NCBI RefSeq assembly: GCF_018717645.1
Contig: NZ_JAFLHG010000005.1
Location: 62,001 to 126,000, forward strand
DNA from: Microbacterium flavum
GTDB taxonomy: Bacteria > Actinomycetota > Actinomycetes > Actinomycetales > Microbacteriaceae
Direction of reading: 5' to 3'
DNA: 64,000 nucleotides
Position 1 is the stretch's first letter. Every line of letters starts with the position of its first letter. The notes beneath the pieces were generated by a model that saw only the letters and a list, made by a program, of their open reading frames with translations, made no database searches and was not told the DNA's origin. Below, piece by piece: positions 1 to 7,615 of the stretch. Both the position numbers and the translations under genes were made by a program.

Positions 1-304
1 CGAGAGCACCTGGCAGCAGGACGTCATCGACGCGGAAGGCCCCGTGCTGGTGGACTTCTGGGCCGAGTGGTGCGGCCCGTGTCGCATGGTCGGGCCGATC
101 CTCGACGAGATCCAGTCGGAGAACGGCGACAAGCTCACCGTCCTCAAGCTGAACGTCGACGAGAACCCGAACCTCGCGATGGAGTATCAGATCACCTCGA
201 TCCCCGCGATGAAGGTGTTCAAGGGGGGCCAGGTCGAGACGACCATCATCGGCGCGAAGCCGAAGGTCGCTCTCGAGAAGGATCTCGCCGCCTACATCCG
301 GTGA
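1..304 (+). CDS. trxA: Thioredoxin, 3' part (5' end outside window)
   Basis: The reading frame is open from the left edge (frame starting at base 2) to a TGA at 302-304, so only the C-terminal ~100 residues are present. The active-site motif WCGPC lies in FWAEWCGPCRMVGP, and the conserved cis-Pro of the thioredoxin fold is in TSIPAMKVFKGG. The protein is a cytoplasmic dithiol-disulfide oxidoreductase kept reduced by thioredoxin reductase, which in related actinobacteria is often encoded just upstream of trxA beside parAB; here it would lie outside the window. The internal GTG at 44 is not a credible start because strand beta-1 and helix alpha-1 residues are encoded before it. The gene converges on the small minus-strand gene ending at 323. 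Confidence 0.95.
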   Translation, partial: ESTWQQDVIDAEGPVLVDFWAEWCGPCRMVGPILDEIQSENGDKLTVLKLNVDENPNLAMEYQITSIPAMKVFKGGQVETTIIGAKPKVALEKDLAAYIR

Positions 305-322
305 GGTTCGCCGTCGGCGTCG

Positions 323-664
323 TCAGGATGCCTCGACGCGCACCGATGCGTCCCACGTGCGGTGTGGCTCGCTGCCCAGCAGCCGCCACACCGCGCGGGT
401 AAGGGCCGGGTAGTCCAGCGAGATCTGTCGCAGCACGCGGTAGTTGCGGGCCGCCGTCGGGCGGTTCCCTCCGTCGGCGGCGATGTTCTCCGCGCGCAGC
501 GTCAGGACGACCAGTTCGTCCACGGACGGCAGGTCCTCCATGAAGTCCCACGGGTCTTCGCCGACGCGGATGCGCTCCTCGATCAGCACCGACAGCTCGT
601 CGGATGCCTCGGCGCGCAGCACCTCGAGACTCGCTCGGCGCGGGAGGGGTGGGCGATCGGACAC
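323..664 (-). CDS. Hypothetical protein downstream of parB
   Basis: A 113-residue soluble protein with no motif I recognise. It is rich in charged residues, predicted mostly helical, and has no signal peptide or membrane segment. The GTG start at 662-664 lies 9 bases after the parB stop, and the GGAGG before it abuts the codon very closely, so the exact start is uncertain. Close spacing and shared strand make it a likely last gene of the parA-parB transcript. Coding is supported by continuous use of GC-rich third positions and by exact packing between parB and trxA. Function unknown. Confidence 0.65.
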   Translation of the reverse strand: MSDRPPLPRRASLEVLRAEASDELSVLIEERIRVGEDPWDFMEDLPSVDELVVLTLRAENIAADGGNRPTAARNYRVLRQISLDYPALTRAVWRLLGSEPHRTWDASVRVEAS

Positions 665-673
665 CCCTCCAGC

Positions 674-1750
674 CTACGCGCCCGTCGTGTCGCCGTACCC
701 GGTTTCGCCGATCTCGGCCAGGACCCGGTTGAGGTCCTGGATGGTCGCGAAATCGATGATGATCTGGCCTTTTCTCGATGAGAGAGCGATCCTCACCTTG
801 GTGTTGAGTCGATCTCCGAGGCGTTCGGCGACGTCGTCCAGGTGAGCGCGTCGCGCGCCGGCCTTCGGCGCCGGAGTGCGGTGCAGAGCTGCCTCCGCCC
901 CCTTCGCGGCGGCCTCGGCGGCACGCACGGAGAGGTCCTCGTTGACGATCTTGTCCGAGAGGCGCTGCATGGCGTCGACATCGTCGAGCGAGAGAATCGC
1001 GCGCGCGTGGCCGGCGCTGAGCACACCCGCGGCAACGCGCTGCTGCACCGGCACCGGGAGCTTCAACAGACGGATCGTGTTGCTGATCTGCGGACGCGAG
1101 CGGCCGATGCGCGTCGCGAGCTGTTCCTGCGTGATCCCGAAGTCCTCGAGGAGCTGCTGGTAGGCGGAGGCCTCTTCGAGCGGGTTGAGCTGCGACCGGT
1201 GCAGGTTCTCGAGGAGCGCGTCGCGGAGCAGATCCTCGTCCGCGGTCTCGCGGACGATCACGGGGATCGAGCTCAGGCCGGCCTCGCGCGCCGCACGGGT
1301 GCGTCGCTCACCCATGATGAGCTCGTACGCGCCCTCCTCGTTGCGGCGCACGACCACGGGCTGGAGCACGCCGAACTCGCGGACGCTGTGGACGAGTTCC
1401 GCCAGGTCGTCGGCGTCGAAGTTGGTGCGGGGCTGTCGAGGATTCGGGACGATCTCATTCGGGTCGATGGAGATGAGCCGTGCGCCCGGGACCGCGAGCA
1501 GGTCGGGCTGGTCGGACTCCGCCGCGGCATCCGCCGGCGACGAGACCTCATCCGTCCGAGTGGCTCCAACCGCGGTGCTCTCCGCGTCGGTGGCGTCCGA
1601 CGGGGACACATCCGACGGCGAGTCGGCGCCGGAGCGCGAGGGGGCGAGGGATGCCCCGGGGAAGAACACATCGACGGGTCGTGCCTCGGTGCCCTCCGTC
1701 GTCGGAATGAGTGCGCCGATCCCCCGGCCCAATCCCGTGCGCTTCGCCAT
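674..1750 (-). CDS. parB: Chromosome partitioning protein ParB
   Basis: ParB binds parS, spreads along DNA as a CTP-dependent clamp and works with ParA to segregate origins and load SMC. The 358-residue product starts at MAKRTGLGRGIGALIPT, a typical N-terminal ParA-interacting segment. It continues with a low-complexity Ala/Ser/Asp linker (about residues 25-85), then the CTPase core with ISIDPNEIVPNPRQPR and the GERRTRAA box, then the helix-turn-helix region (GITQEQLATRIGRSRPQISN), and ends in a dimerisation domain. The ATG (1748-1750) overlaps the parA stop as ATGA, so translation is probably coupled. The frame is open further upstream, but that extension only overlaps parA. Eight candidate parS sites lie within 4.2 kb. 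Confidence 0.97.
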   Translation of the reverse strand: MAKRTGLGRGIGALIPTTEGTEARPVDVFFPGASLAPSRSGADSPSDVSPSDATDAESTAVGATRTDEVSSPADAAAESDQPDLLAVPGARLISIDPNEIVPNPRQPRTNFDADDLAELVHSVREFGVLQPVVVRRNEEGAYELIMGERRTRAAREAGLSSIPVIVRETADEDLLRDALLENLHRSQLNPLEEASAYQQLLEDFGITQEQLATRIGRSRPQISNTIRLLKLPVPVQQRVAAGVLSAGHARAILSLDDVDAMQRLSDKIVNEDLSVRAAEAAAKGAEAALHRTPAPKAGARRAHLDDVAERLGDRLNTKVRIALSSRKGQIIIDFATIQDLNRVLAEIGETGYGDTTGA

Positions 1751-2682
1751 CAGTTGCCTTCCTCGTTGGTCTTCGCCCGCTGTCTGAGCACCAGCTCGAC
1801 CGCGGCTTCGCGGTACGAGACGGCGCCGACGGACTGGGGATCGTACGCGATCACGGTCTGACCGAAGCTCGGAGCCTCGGAGACACGGACGGTTCGTGGG
1901 ATCACCGTACGGAGCACCTCCTGTGGGAAGTGCGCGCGCACCTCCTCCGCCACCTGTTGCGCCAGGCGCGTCCGGCCGTCGTACATCGTCAGCAGGATTG
2001 TGGACAGGTGCAGGGCGGGATTCAGGTGCTTCTGGATCATCCGGATGCTGCCCAAGAGCTGGCTCAGCCCCTCCAACGCGTAGTACTCGCACTGGATCGG
2101 GATCATCAACTCATTGGCGGCTGTGAACGCGTTGATCGTCAGGAGGCCCAGGGACGGCGGGCAGTCGATGAGGACGAAGTCCAGGCGCTCCTCGGATGCC
2201 GCGAGGTAGTCCTCGAGGGCGGTGCGGAGGCGGTGTTCACGTGCGACCTGGGAGACGAGCTCGATCTCTGCACCCGCCAGATGGATGGTGCTCGGAGCGC
2301 ACAGCAGGTTCGGGGATTCCGGGCTCGTCTGGATGATGTCCGCGAGGGGGAACTCGTCGATGAGGACGTCGTAGATGCTGGGGATATCGGCGGTATGGGG
2401 CACACCGAGCGCGGTGGAGGCGTTTCCTTGCGGGTCCAGGTCGATGACGAGAACGCGCGCGCCGAGTGTGGCAAGCGCCGCCGCCGTGTTGACGGTGGTG
2501 GTGGTCTTGCCGACGCCGCCCTTCTGGTTGGAGATCGTCAGAATTCGGGTATCCCCGTGGAATTCCAGCGACACCGCGTCCAATGCCCGGCGACGCGACG
2601 TGAGGTCGGCCAGCTCGCGAGCGATGGGACTGTCGTCGATGGAGAAGGGGGCGGGAGCGGTCGTTTTCTCCGATTCCTGCAC
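1750..2682 (-). CDS. parA: Chromosome partitioning ATPase ParA
   Basis: Walker-type DNA-segregation ATPase of 310 residues that drives origin movement with ParB. The deviant Walker A motif KGGVGKTTT follows ISNQ at about residues 53-60. Walker A' (VIDLDPQGNAST) and Walker B (FVLIDCPPSLG) are intact. An extra N-terminal tail of about 45 residues precedes the ATPase fold, as usual in chromosomal actinobacterial ParA. The chosen start is a GTG at 2680-2682 with GGAG about 6 bases upstream; no upstream ATG fits better. The first gene of the parA-parB run, it faces the parS-bearing spacer, with the first perfect parS 65 bases upstream of the start, so ParB binding may influence its promoter. Confidence 0.96.
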   Translation of the reverse strand: MQESEKTTAPAPFSIDDSPIARELADLTSRRRALDAVSLEFHGDTRILTISNQKGGVGKTTTTVNTAAALATLGARVLVIDLDPQGNASTALGVPHTADIPSIYDVLIDEFPLADIIQTSPESPNLLCAPSTIHLAGAEIELVSQVAREHRLRTALEDYLAASEERLDFVLIDCPPSLGLLTINAFTAANELMIPIQCEYYALEGLSQLLGSIRMIQKHLNPALHLSTILLTMYDGRTRLAQQVAEEVRAHFPQEVLRTVIPRTVRVSEAPSFGQTVIAYDPQSVGAVSYREAAVELVLRQRAKTNEEGN

Positions 2683-2747
2683 CTCAGACTCCGATCGTTG
2701 GGGGACTGTTCCACTGTAGTCGAGCGATCAGACACTGGAGTCCGCCG

Positions 2748-2763
2748 TGTTTCACGTGAAACA
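2748..2763. promoter_or_regulatory. parS site 1
   Basis: Exact 16-bp palindrome TGTTTCACGTGAAACA, the consensus chromosomal parS bound by ParB. It lies 65 bases upstream of the parA start. Confidence 0.97.
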
Positions 2764-2993
2764 CGATGACTTTCTCCCCGCACGCATGCCTGGGAGCCGC
2801 GACGCCACCCGTCCACGCGGGACGGTGCCCCTCTTGCGGGAGATCCACCCCCGGTACACGTGTCCCGCCGGGCCCACTTCATCACAGAGATCGGCGGCAA
2901 AGTCACGCGCTCCGGACAGCCCGTCGAGGGAGACAGCCTGTGAATGCTGATGGTCTCTTCAGTTGCTGCCGGCAGATGCGCTCCTTTCCGCGA

Positions 2994-3009
2994 CGTTTCA
3001 CGTGAAACA
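2994..3009. promoter_or_regulatory. parS site 2
   Basis: CGTTTCACGTGAAACA: 15 of 16 bases match consensus parS, with only the first base changed. Confidence 0.93.
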
Positions 3010-3097
3010 CACGCAGCGGGACGGGGCCGATGCTCCTTGATTTGATGACGCGCCTGAAATCGTGCCGCCGTGCGCAGCTGATGCCCCTTCTTGGAGA

Positions 3098-3113
3098 TGT
3101 TTCACGTGAAACG
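3098..3113. promoter_or_regulatory. parS site 3
   Basis: TGTTTCACGTGAAACG: 15 of 16 match, with only the last base changed. It begins 104 bp after the start of site 2. Confidence 0.95.
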
Positions 3114-3217
3114 TCGCCGACGACGGCGAAGAGCTCGGTTCTCCGGCGTACCAGCGAAGTTGTGGAGCGGCCCCGGCTTTCACTGTCGTGGCTGGGCCTC
3201 GTGTGGGCACCAGGACA

Positions 3218-3233
3218 TGTTTCACGTGAAACG
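3218..3233. promoter_or_regulatory. parS site 4
   Basis: TGTTTCACGTGAAACG: 15 of 16 match to parS. It begins 120 bp after site 3. Confidence 0.95.
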
Positions 3234-3343
3234 GCCCAGACCAGGGCCGCACGCGGGTCGGTCTCTCATCGACCAGTCCAATGGTGTGGATATCTGCACC
3301 GGATCTCACCGGTCGCGCTCCAGCTCAGCGGTACCTGGATGGA

Positions 3344-3359
3344 TGTTTCACGTGAAACA
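3344..3359. promoter_or_regulatory. parS site 5
   Basis: Exact parS consensus TGTTTCACGTGAAACA, 126 bp after site 4. Confidence 0.97.
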
Positions 3360-3568
3360 CACCTCGACGGCGAGACCGCTACTCGTCATCTCGTGGGAGC
3401 GACGCCCCCGGTCGACCTCCACGGCTTGACCCGCTCTCGCACTTGCTGTTTCGGACGGGGTCATCCTGGTCTAGAGGCACCTGACGGGCGAGTTCGATCC
3501 TCGCCACGCCGGGGTCGGGTGTCCGCGGCGCGTCTCGTCGGAGCAGAGGTGAGCTGTGCCGTCGACGA

Positions 3569-3584
3569 TGTTTCACGTGAAACA
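3569..3584. promoter_or_regulatory. parS site 6
   Basis: Exact parS consensus TGTTTCACGTGAAACA, 225 bp after site 5. Confidence 0.97.
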
Positions 3585-3798
3585 CTAAGCCCGTGACCGC
3601 GGCCCCGGCTGTTGTCCGTGTGTGGATGGTCCGCGAACCAATAGTTGCTGCGATGACCGGACGCCGTGCACCTTCGACGATTCCCGAGCCCCCTGACCCT
3701 GACGTCGCGGCCCGCCCGAGGAGTGCGAGCACTCGCGCCCGGCGGCAAACGTGCGTTGTCCTCCATGCACGGAGAGACAAGCACGCCGCCCCAACGTA

Positions 3799-3814
3799 TG
3801 TTTCACGTGAAACC
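3799..3814. promoter_or_regulatory. parS site 7
   Basis: TGTTTCACGTGAAACC: 15 of 16 match to parS, 230 bp after site 6. Confidence 0.95.
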
Positions 3815-4185
3815 TACGCAGACGACCGCATGAGTCACCACGCACACACTCCGCACGAGCCGTGCGCAGCCACGGCGATCCCGCCCTGTACGTGCCTCGC
3901 TTCGCTCGGTATGCGCGCGGACAGTGCTACACCACAAGCATCAAATGCCTGATGGGGCGCTGTTTCATACGGATCGCTTCACAATCGTGTGGGCATGAGC
4001 GTCTCTAGCGACCCAGGGGAGACCCCCGCCGGCGCCGTCCCCTCGAGGGACGAGCCACCGCGCCCGACGCGACCCGCACCACCCTGCAGCACGCCACCGC
4101 AGAGAGGCCGGAGATGTCCTCATGTCATGCGTCACACGACGCCCGGCATCGGTCTCCGCGGATGAGGCCGATCAGCACGAGTGCG

Positions 4186-4809
4186 TCAGTTCTTCCGCCC
4201 CCGGATCACCCAGGTCGGGTCGGAGATGACGCCGTCACCAACGACCTCCACGCGCACGTCGCGCAATCCGTGCTTCCGAATGACCTTCTCCGCGGCACCG
4301 ATCTCATTCTGCGCGTTCGCCCCCTTGAGGAGGATGAGCTCGCCCCCCGGGCGCAGCAGGGGCGCGGTGATCGGGATCAGCGTGCGCAAGGCGCTCACGG
4401 CCCGAGCCGTCACCGCATCGAGGGTGGGCCCGCGATCCCAGTCCTCCGCACGCGCACGAACGATCTCCACATTCTCCAGCCGGAGCGCATCCGCCTGCTC
4501 CTGCAACCAGGCGACCCTGCGCTCCATGGGTTCGATCAGCACCCACTGCACATCCGGGCGCGCGATTGCGAGCACGATCCCGGGCAGGCCGGCTCCGGAC
4601 CCCACGTCCCCCACGACGGCGCTGGGGGGGAACAACGGAGCTGCGACAGCAGAGTTCAGGATGTGTCGCGTCCACAGACGGGCCGGTTCGAGCGGGCCGA
4701 TCAGCCCCCGCTCCTCGCCATGAACGCCCAGCGCTTCCGCGAAGCCGCGCGCGCGATCGATCTGCGCACCGAAAAGGGGCGCCGCCTCAGCGGGTTCGGT
4801 CTCGACCAT
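4186..4809 (-). CDS. rsmG: 16S rRNA (guanine527-N7)-methyltransferase RsmG
   Basis: S-adenosylmethionine-dependent enzyme that methylates G527 of 16S rRNA; loss in other bacteria gives low-level streptomycin resistance. The 207-residue protein has the RsmG SAM-binding glycine loop GDVGSGAGLPGIVLAI (about residues 67-82), the LIEPMERRVAWL segment, and the ARAVSALRTLIP block typical of the family. The ATG at 4807-4809 is the only sensible start; it has no clear Shine-Dalgarno because a parS site occupies 4815-4830. It belongs to the rpmH-rnpA-yidD-yidC-jag-rsmG gene order, 27 bases after jag. Confidence 0.95.
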   Translation of the reverse strand: MVETEPAEAAPLFGAQIDRARGFAEALGVHGEERGLIGPLEPARLWTRHILNSAVAAPLFPPSAVVGDVGSGAGLPGIVLAIARPDVQWVLIEPMERRVAWLQEQADALRLENVEIVRARAEDWDRGPTLDAVTARAVSALRTLIPITAPLLRPGGELILLKGANAQNEIGAAEKVIRKHGLRDVRVEVVGDGVISDPTWVIRGRKN

Positions 4810-4814
4810 GGTGA

Positions 4815-4830
4815 TGTTTCACGTGAAACG
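4815..4830. promoter_or_regulatory. parS site 8, in front of rsmG
   Basis: TGTTTCACGTGAAACG (15 of 16) in the 27-base gap between the jag stop and the rsmG start, five bases from the rsmG ATG. It sits about 1 kb from the main parS group. Confidence 0.94.
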
Positions 4831-4836
4831 CGCGCG

Positions 4837-5343
4837 TCAGCCGCGGCGGATCACCGTGTGACGATCGGCGCCGTCACCGTAGGACTCCGACACGAGTCCG
4901 CGTTCGGCGACGATGTCGTGGATCAGCTTGCGTTCGTAGCTCGACATCGCCGGCAAGGACGCCTGAGACGCCCCCTCATCCAGCCGTGCGATCGCCCGGT
5001 CGACGAGCTTCGCGAGCTGGCGCTGCCGGGCGTCGCGGGAACCGCCGACATCGAGGATCAAGCGCGAGAAGCGACCGGTCTGCGTCTGCACGGCGATGCG
5101 GGTGAGCTCCTGGAGAGCCTGCACGGTGTCCGGGTCGGAGATGAGCGCGAGCGCGGCGTCATCCTCGTTCTCCACAGACACGTAGGCGCGGCCGCTACGG
5201 ACGTCCAGCGCGAGGTCTCCGTCGATATCGGCGATGTCGAGCAGGCCTTCGAGATAGTCCGCGGCGATGTCGCCCTCCTGCTCCAGCTGCTCGGTGCTGG
5301 GCGCAACGCCGGTGGTCGTGTGGTCAGCGGTGTTCGTCATCAT
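4837..5343 (-). CDS. jag: Jag/KhpB family KH-R3H RNA-binding protein
   Basis: RNA-binding protein of 168 residues, lacking the N-terminal Jag-N domain found in Firmicutes, as usual in Actinobacteria. A KH-like domain (about residues 25-100, with ALQELTRIAVQTQTGRFSRL) is followed by an R3H domain. The R3H signature appears as SSYERKLIHDIVAE near residue 140. KhpB proteins bind RNA and affect cell division and elongation in other bacteria; here the role is inferred. Two adjacent ATG codons (5341-5343 and 5338-5340) could serve as start. The gene lies 15 bases downstream of yidC in the same run. Confidence 0.93.
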   Translation of the reverse strand: MMTNTADHTTTGVAPSTEQLEQEGDIAADYLEGLLDIADIDGDLALDVRSGRAYVSVENEDDAALALISDPDTVQALQELTRIAVQTQTGRFSRLILDVGGSRDARQRQLAKLVDRAIARLDEGASQASLPAMSSYERKLIHDIVAERGLVSESYGDGADRHTVIRRG

Positions 5344-5358
5344 CGTCTCCGGGCTTCC

Positions 5359-6480
5359 TCAGGACTCGCCGTTCGGGCTTTTCTTCTGCGCCTGCTTCTT
5401 GGCGCGCTGCTTGTTGACCGGCTGCTGACGCTTCGGGGTCTCGGCCTTCGCCTTCTGAGCCTCCTCGAAGAGACGCTGCTGCTCGGCCTGGTACTTCTCC
5501 ATCGGGATCACCTTGCCCGTGGCATCCAGCGCCTTGCCCTTGCGAGCGAGGCGCTCTTCGCGTGCCTTGGCCGCGTCCGACCCCGGTGTGGGCAGGTTCC
5601 GGATGACGAGGAACTGCTGCACCATCGTCCAGATGTTGGACGTGAACCAGTACAGGACGACGCCAAGGGGGAAGAAGACACCCGAGAAGATGAATGCCAG
5701 CGGCAGGATGTAGAGCATGATGCGCTGCATCTGGTACGCCTGGCCGGTCTTGGCCTCGGGGGAGAGGTTCTTCGAGATGCTCTGCAGCTGGGTGATGAAC
5801 TGCGACGCGATCATGAGGACCACGAGGATCACGAGGATCGTGACCGTCGCCTCCCACCCGTCCGGCTTCGTGCTGACCGCCTCGGTGAGGCTCGTGTGCA
5901 GCGGCGCGACGCCGAAGAGCTTCGCCTCATAGAACTGGAACGTCAGCTCCTTGTTCAGCAGGCCCACGCCGCCCATGCCCCACTCGGCATGCTTCTTGAC
6001 GTCGGAGAGCGTGTAGAACATGCCGAGAAGGATCGGCATCTGCACAAGGAGAGGGAGACAGCTCGAAACCGGGGTTGTCCCGTGCTTCTTATACAGCGCC
6101 ATCGTCTCGCGACTCATCGCCTCGCGGGAGAGCTGATCCTTCTTCCCTCGATACTTCTCCTGGACTTTTCGCAGTTCAGGCGCGATTTCCATCATCTTGC
6201 GCTGGCTCTTGATCTGCCGCACGAAGAGGGGGATGAGAGCGGAGCGGACGACGATGACGAGGCCCATGATCGAGAGCACCCAGGTGAGGCCCGCATCGGC
6301 CGGAAGTCCCACCGCGGTGAAGATCCAGTGCCAGAAGACCAGGATCGCCTCGACGATCCACTTGAACGGCCACATGATCGCGCTGAAGAAGTCCAGGCTG
6401 GTGCCCGGCATCGGCGTCGTCGGCGTCGGCACCACCGGAGTCGGCGTGGCGGCGGCAGCACGGTACAGAAGATCCAGCAC
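5359..6480 (-). CDS. yidC: Membrane protein insertase YidC
   Basis: Inserts and folds inner-membrane proteins, alone or with Sec. The 373-residue protein has a short N-terminus, a first membrane segment near residues 30-50, the second near WVLSIMGLVIVVRSALIPLF with the functionally important Arg in the groove, the cytoplasmic loop MMEIAPELRKVQEKYRGKKD, and later segments including PVSSCLPLLVQMPILLGMFY. A basic Gln/Lys-rich tail of about 80 residues follows the last membrane segment. Gram-positive YidC proteins often carry a lipobox; I do not see a clear one here. The GTG start (6478-6480) lies three bases after the yidD stop. Confidence 0.95.
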   Translation of the reverse strand: MLDLLYRAAAATPTPVVPTPTTPMPGTSLDFFSAIMWPFKWIVEAILVFWHWIFTAVGLPADAGLTWVLSIMGLVIVVRSALIPLFVRQIKSQRKMMEIAPELRKVQEKYRGKKDQLSREAMSRETMALYKKHGTTPVSSCLPLLVQMPILLGMFYTLSDVKKHAEWGMGGVGLLNKELTFQFYEAKLFGVAPLHTSLTEAVSTKPDGWEATVTILVILVVLMIASQFITQLQSISKNLSPEAKTGQAYQMQRIMLYILPLAFIFSGVFFPLGVVLYWFTSNIWTMVQQFLVIRNLPTPGSDAAKAREERLARKGKALDATGKVIPMEKYQAEQQRLFEEAQKAKAETPKRQQPVNKQRAKKQAQKKSPNGES

Positions 6481-6483
6481 GGA

Positions 6484-6870
6484 TCAGTCCTTTCTGGGCG
6501 ACGGGCTCGAAAGCTCGTCGTCGGTGGATGGCACGACGAAGCCGTGCCGGGTCAGCTCATGGCGGAAGCTCCGGTGCAGCGGAACGTCATCGACGCCGCC
6601 TCGGGCCCACGGGTGACAGCGGGCGAGTCGCGCGGCCGTCAACGCGGACCCCTTGACGAGCCCGTGCTGCTGGACGGCACCGACGGCATATGCCGAGCAC
6701 GACGGATAGTACTTGCAGACGTCGCCGTAGAGATGCGAGATCGTGGCCCGATATCCGTGCAGAAGAGTCAGCCCCGCGTTGCGCGGAAGAAGCGGGATCG
6801 CGGCGGAGAGCTGTCGTGCGGAGAGGCTGCCGGTCCCGAGGGAATACGAGGGCAGTGTCGTCACGCTCAC
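6484..6870 (-). CDS. yidD: Membrane protein insertion efficiency factor YidD
   Basis: Small partner of YidC, 128 residues when started at the GTG (6868-6870) that overlaps the rnpA stop as GTGA. The family core is clear: YRATISHLYGDVCKYYPSCS followed by CSAYAVGAVQQHGLVKGSAL and ARLARCHPWARGG, with conserved cysteines and the HPW motif. A longer upstream frame exists but only overlaps rnpA. The N-terminal about 25 residues and the Ser/Pro-rich C-terminal tail extend beyond the ~70-residue family core. Gene order rnpA-yidD-yidC is the standard one. Confidence 0.93.
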   Translation of the reverse strand: MSVTTLPSYSLGTGSLSARQLSAAIPLLPRNAGLTLLHGYRATISHLYGDVCKYYPSCSAYAVGAVQQHGLVKGSALTAARLARCHPWARGGVDDVPLHRSFRHELTRHGFVVPSTDDELSSPSPRKD

Positions 6871-7205
6871 GCGGCCGCTCGCCGTTCGAGGCAGCGGACG
6901 ACATCCGAGCGCAGTTGCGAGGAATCGGCGGTCGCTGCGGACGGGAGCGCGCGGATGACGACATCGGCGCCCGAGCGGACGCCGGGCAGAGCCTCCGCGC
7001 ACGCGGCCTTGAGCCGGCGTCGCACGGTGTTGCGGGTCACGGCGGTCCCCACCTGCTTGCTCACGATGAACCCGAATCGGGCCGGACGGTCCTCTGTCGT
7101 GGTGACGACGTACGTCACCGTGTGTGCACTGGCACAGCGAGAGCCCCCGCGGACGACGGCTCTGTACTCCGCCCCGCGCGTGATGCGATTCCCGCGCGCC
7201 AGCAC
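6867..7205 (-). CDS. rnpA: Ribonuclease P protein component
   Basis: Protein subunit of RNase P, which removes tRNA 5' leaders together with the RNA subunit. The 112-residue product begins MLARGNRITRGAEYRAVVRGG at a GTG (7203-7205), 10 bases after the rpmH stop. The family signature RFGFIVSKQVGTAVTRNTVRRRLK is intact, containing the RNR-like basic motif. No good ribosome binding site precedes the start, so translation probably depends on read-through from rpmH. A longer open frame upstream would run into rpmH and is unlikely. Confidence 0.94.
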   Translation of the reverse strand: MLARGNRITRGAEYRAVVRGGSRCASAHTVTYVVTTTEDRPARFGFIVSKQVGTAVTRNTVRRRLKAACAEALPGVRSGADVVIRALPSAATADSSQLRSDVVRCLERRAAA

Positions 7206-7215
7206 CGTGAGAGGA

Positions 7216-7353
7216 TCAGGCCGAGAGCTCGGTGCGACCCTTGGCGCGGCGCGCCGACAGGATCGAACGACCGGCACGCGTACGCATGCGGGCGCGGAAG
7301 CCGTGCTTCTTGGCGCGGCGGCGGTTGTTGGGCTGGAACGTGCGCTTGCTCAT
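7216..7353 (-). CDS. rpmH: 50S ribosomal protein L34
   Basis: A 45-residue, very basic protein: it starts [20 protein letters not shown], includes the L34 signature [19 protein letters not shown] and ends TELSA. It is a structural protein of the large ribosomal subunit. The ATG is at 7351-7353. It is divergent from dnaA, separated by 262 bases, and heads the rpmH-rnpA-yidD-yidC run. Confidence 0.97.
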   Translation of the reverse strand: MSKRTFQPNNRRRAKKHGFRARMRTRAGRSILSARRAKGRTELSA

Positions 7354-7615
7354 GTGGATCACTCCGGATCGGCGGGGTCACCCGAACGCTCTAGACCGGG
7401 GACTCAGGTACAGGGACTGCCCAAGTGGGCATAAGTCAACCTACTGAGGATACGTCGAGTAGCCCCAGACCTCAAACCGAGGTACACGGATCGATTATTA
7501 TCCACCGCCTGTGGATGATCACTGGCAGGGACACGCGGGCCGGATCTACAGTGGATTTTGCCCTCGACGGGGTCGCTGGCTACCGTGGCACGGTTAGTTA
7601 TCCACAGGGGGTTCC
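7354..7615. promoter_or_regulatory. rpmH-dnaA divergent control region with DnaA boxes
   Basis: Holds three DnaA-box-like sequences. TTATCCACC at 7498-7506 and TGTGGATGA at 7510-7518 face each other three bases apart. A perfect TTATCCACA lies at 7598-7606, only nine bases upstream of the dnaA ATG. The arrangement fits DnaA autoregulation of its own gene; it could also contribute to the origin. Promoters for rpmH and dnaA must be here but I cannot place them confidently. No protein gene is seen. Confidence 0.8.

Larger units (their letters stand above)
2683..4185. other. Gene-free parS region between parA and rsmG
   Basis: About 1.5 kb separating two minus-strand genes. I see no convincing protein gene: the open frames here all read through the parS copies (giving repeated FHVKH or VSRET peptides) and none has a recognisable domain. 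The segment carries seven parS sites (listed separately), a lone CACGTG core at 2857-2862, a TGTTTC half-site at 3447-3452, and a tRNA-like stretch around 3460-3505. The likely role is a centromere-like ParB loading zone. Promoters of parA and perhaps antisense transcripts would also sit here but cannot be pinpointed. Confidence 0.85.

Noticed and set aside
2998..3952. Several 90-190-residue open frames across the parS sites
   Set aside because: They share only the peptides created by the parS palindrome, lack ribosome binding sites and resemble no protein.
4114..7434. Plus-strand open frame of about 1100 residues opposite rsmG-rpmH
   Set aside because: Lies opposite six certain genes and has a composition typical of antisense GC-rich frames.
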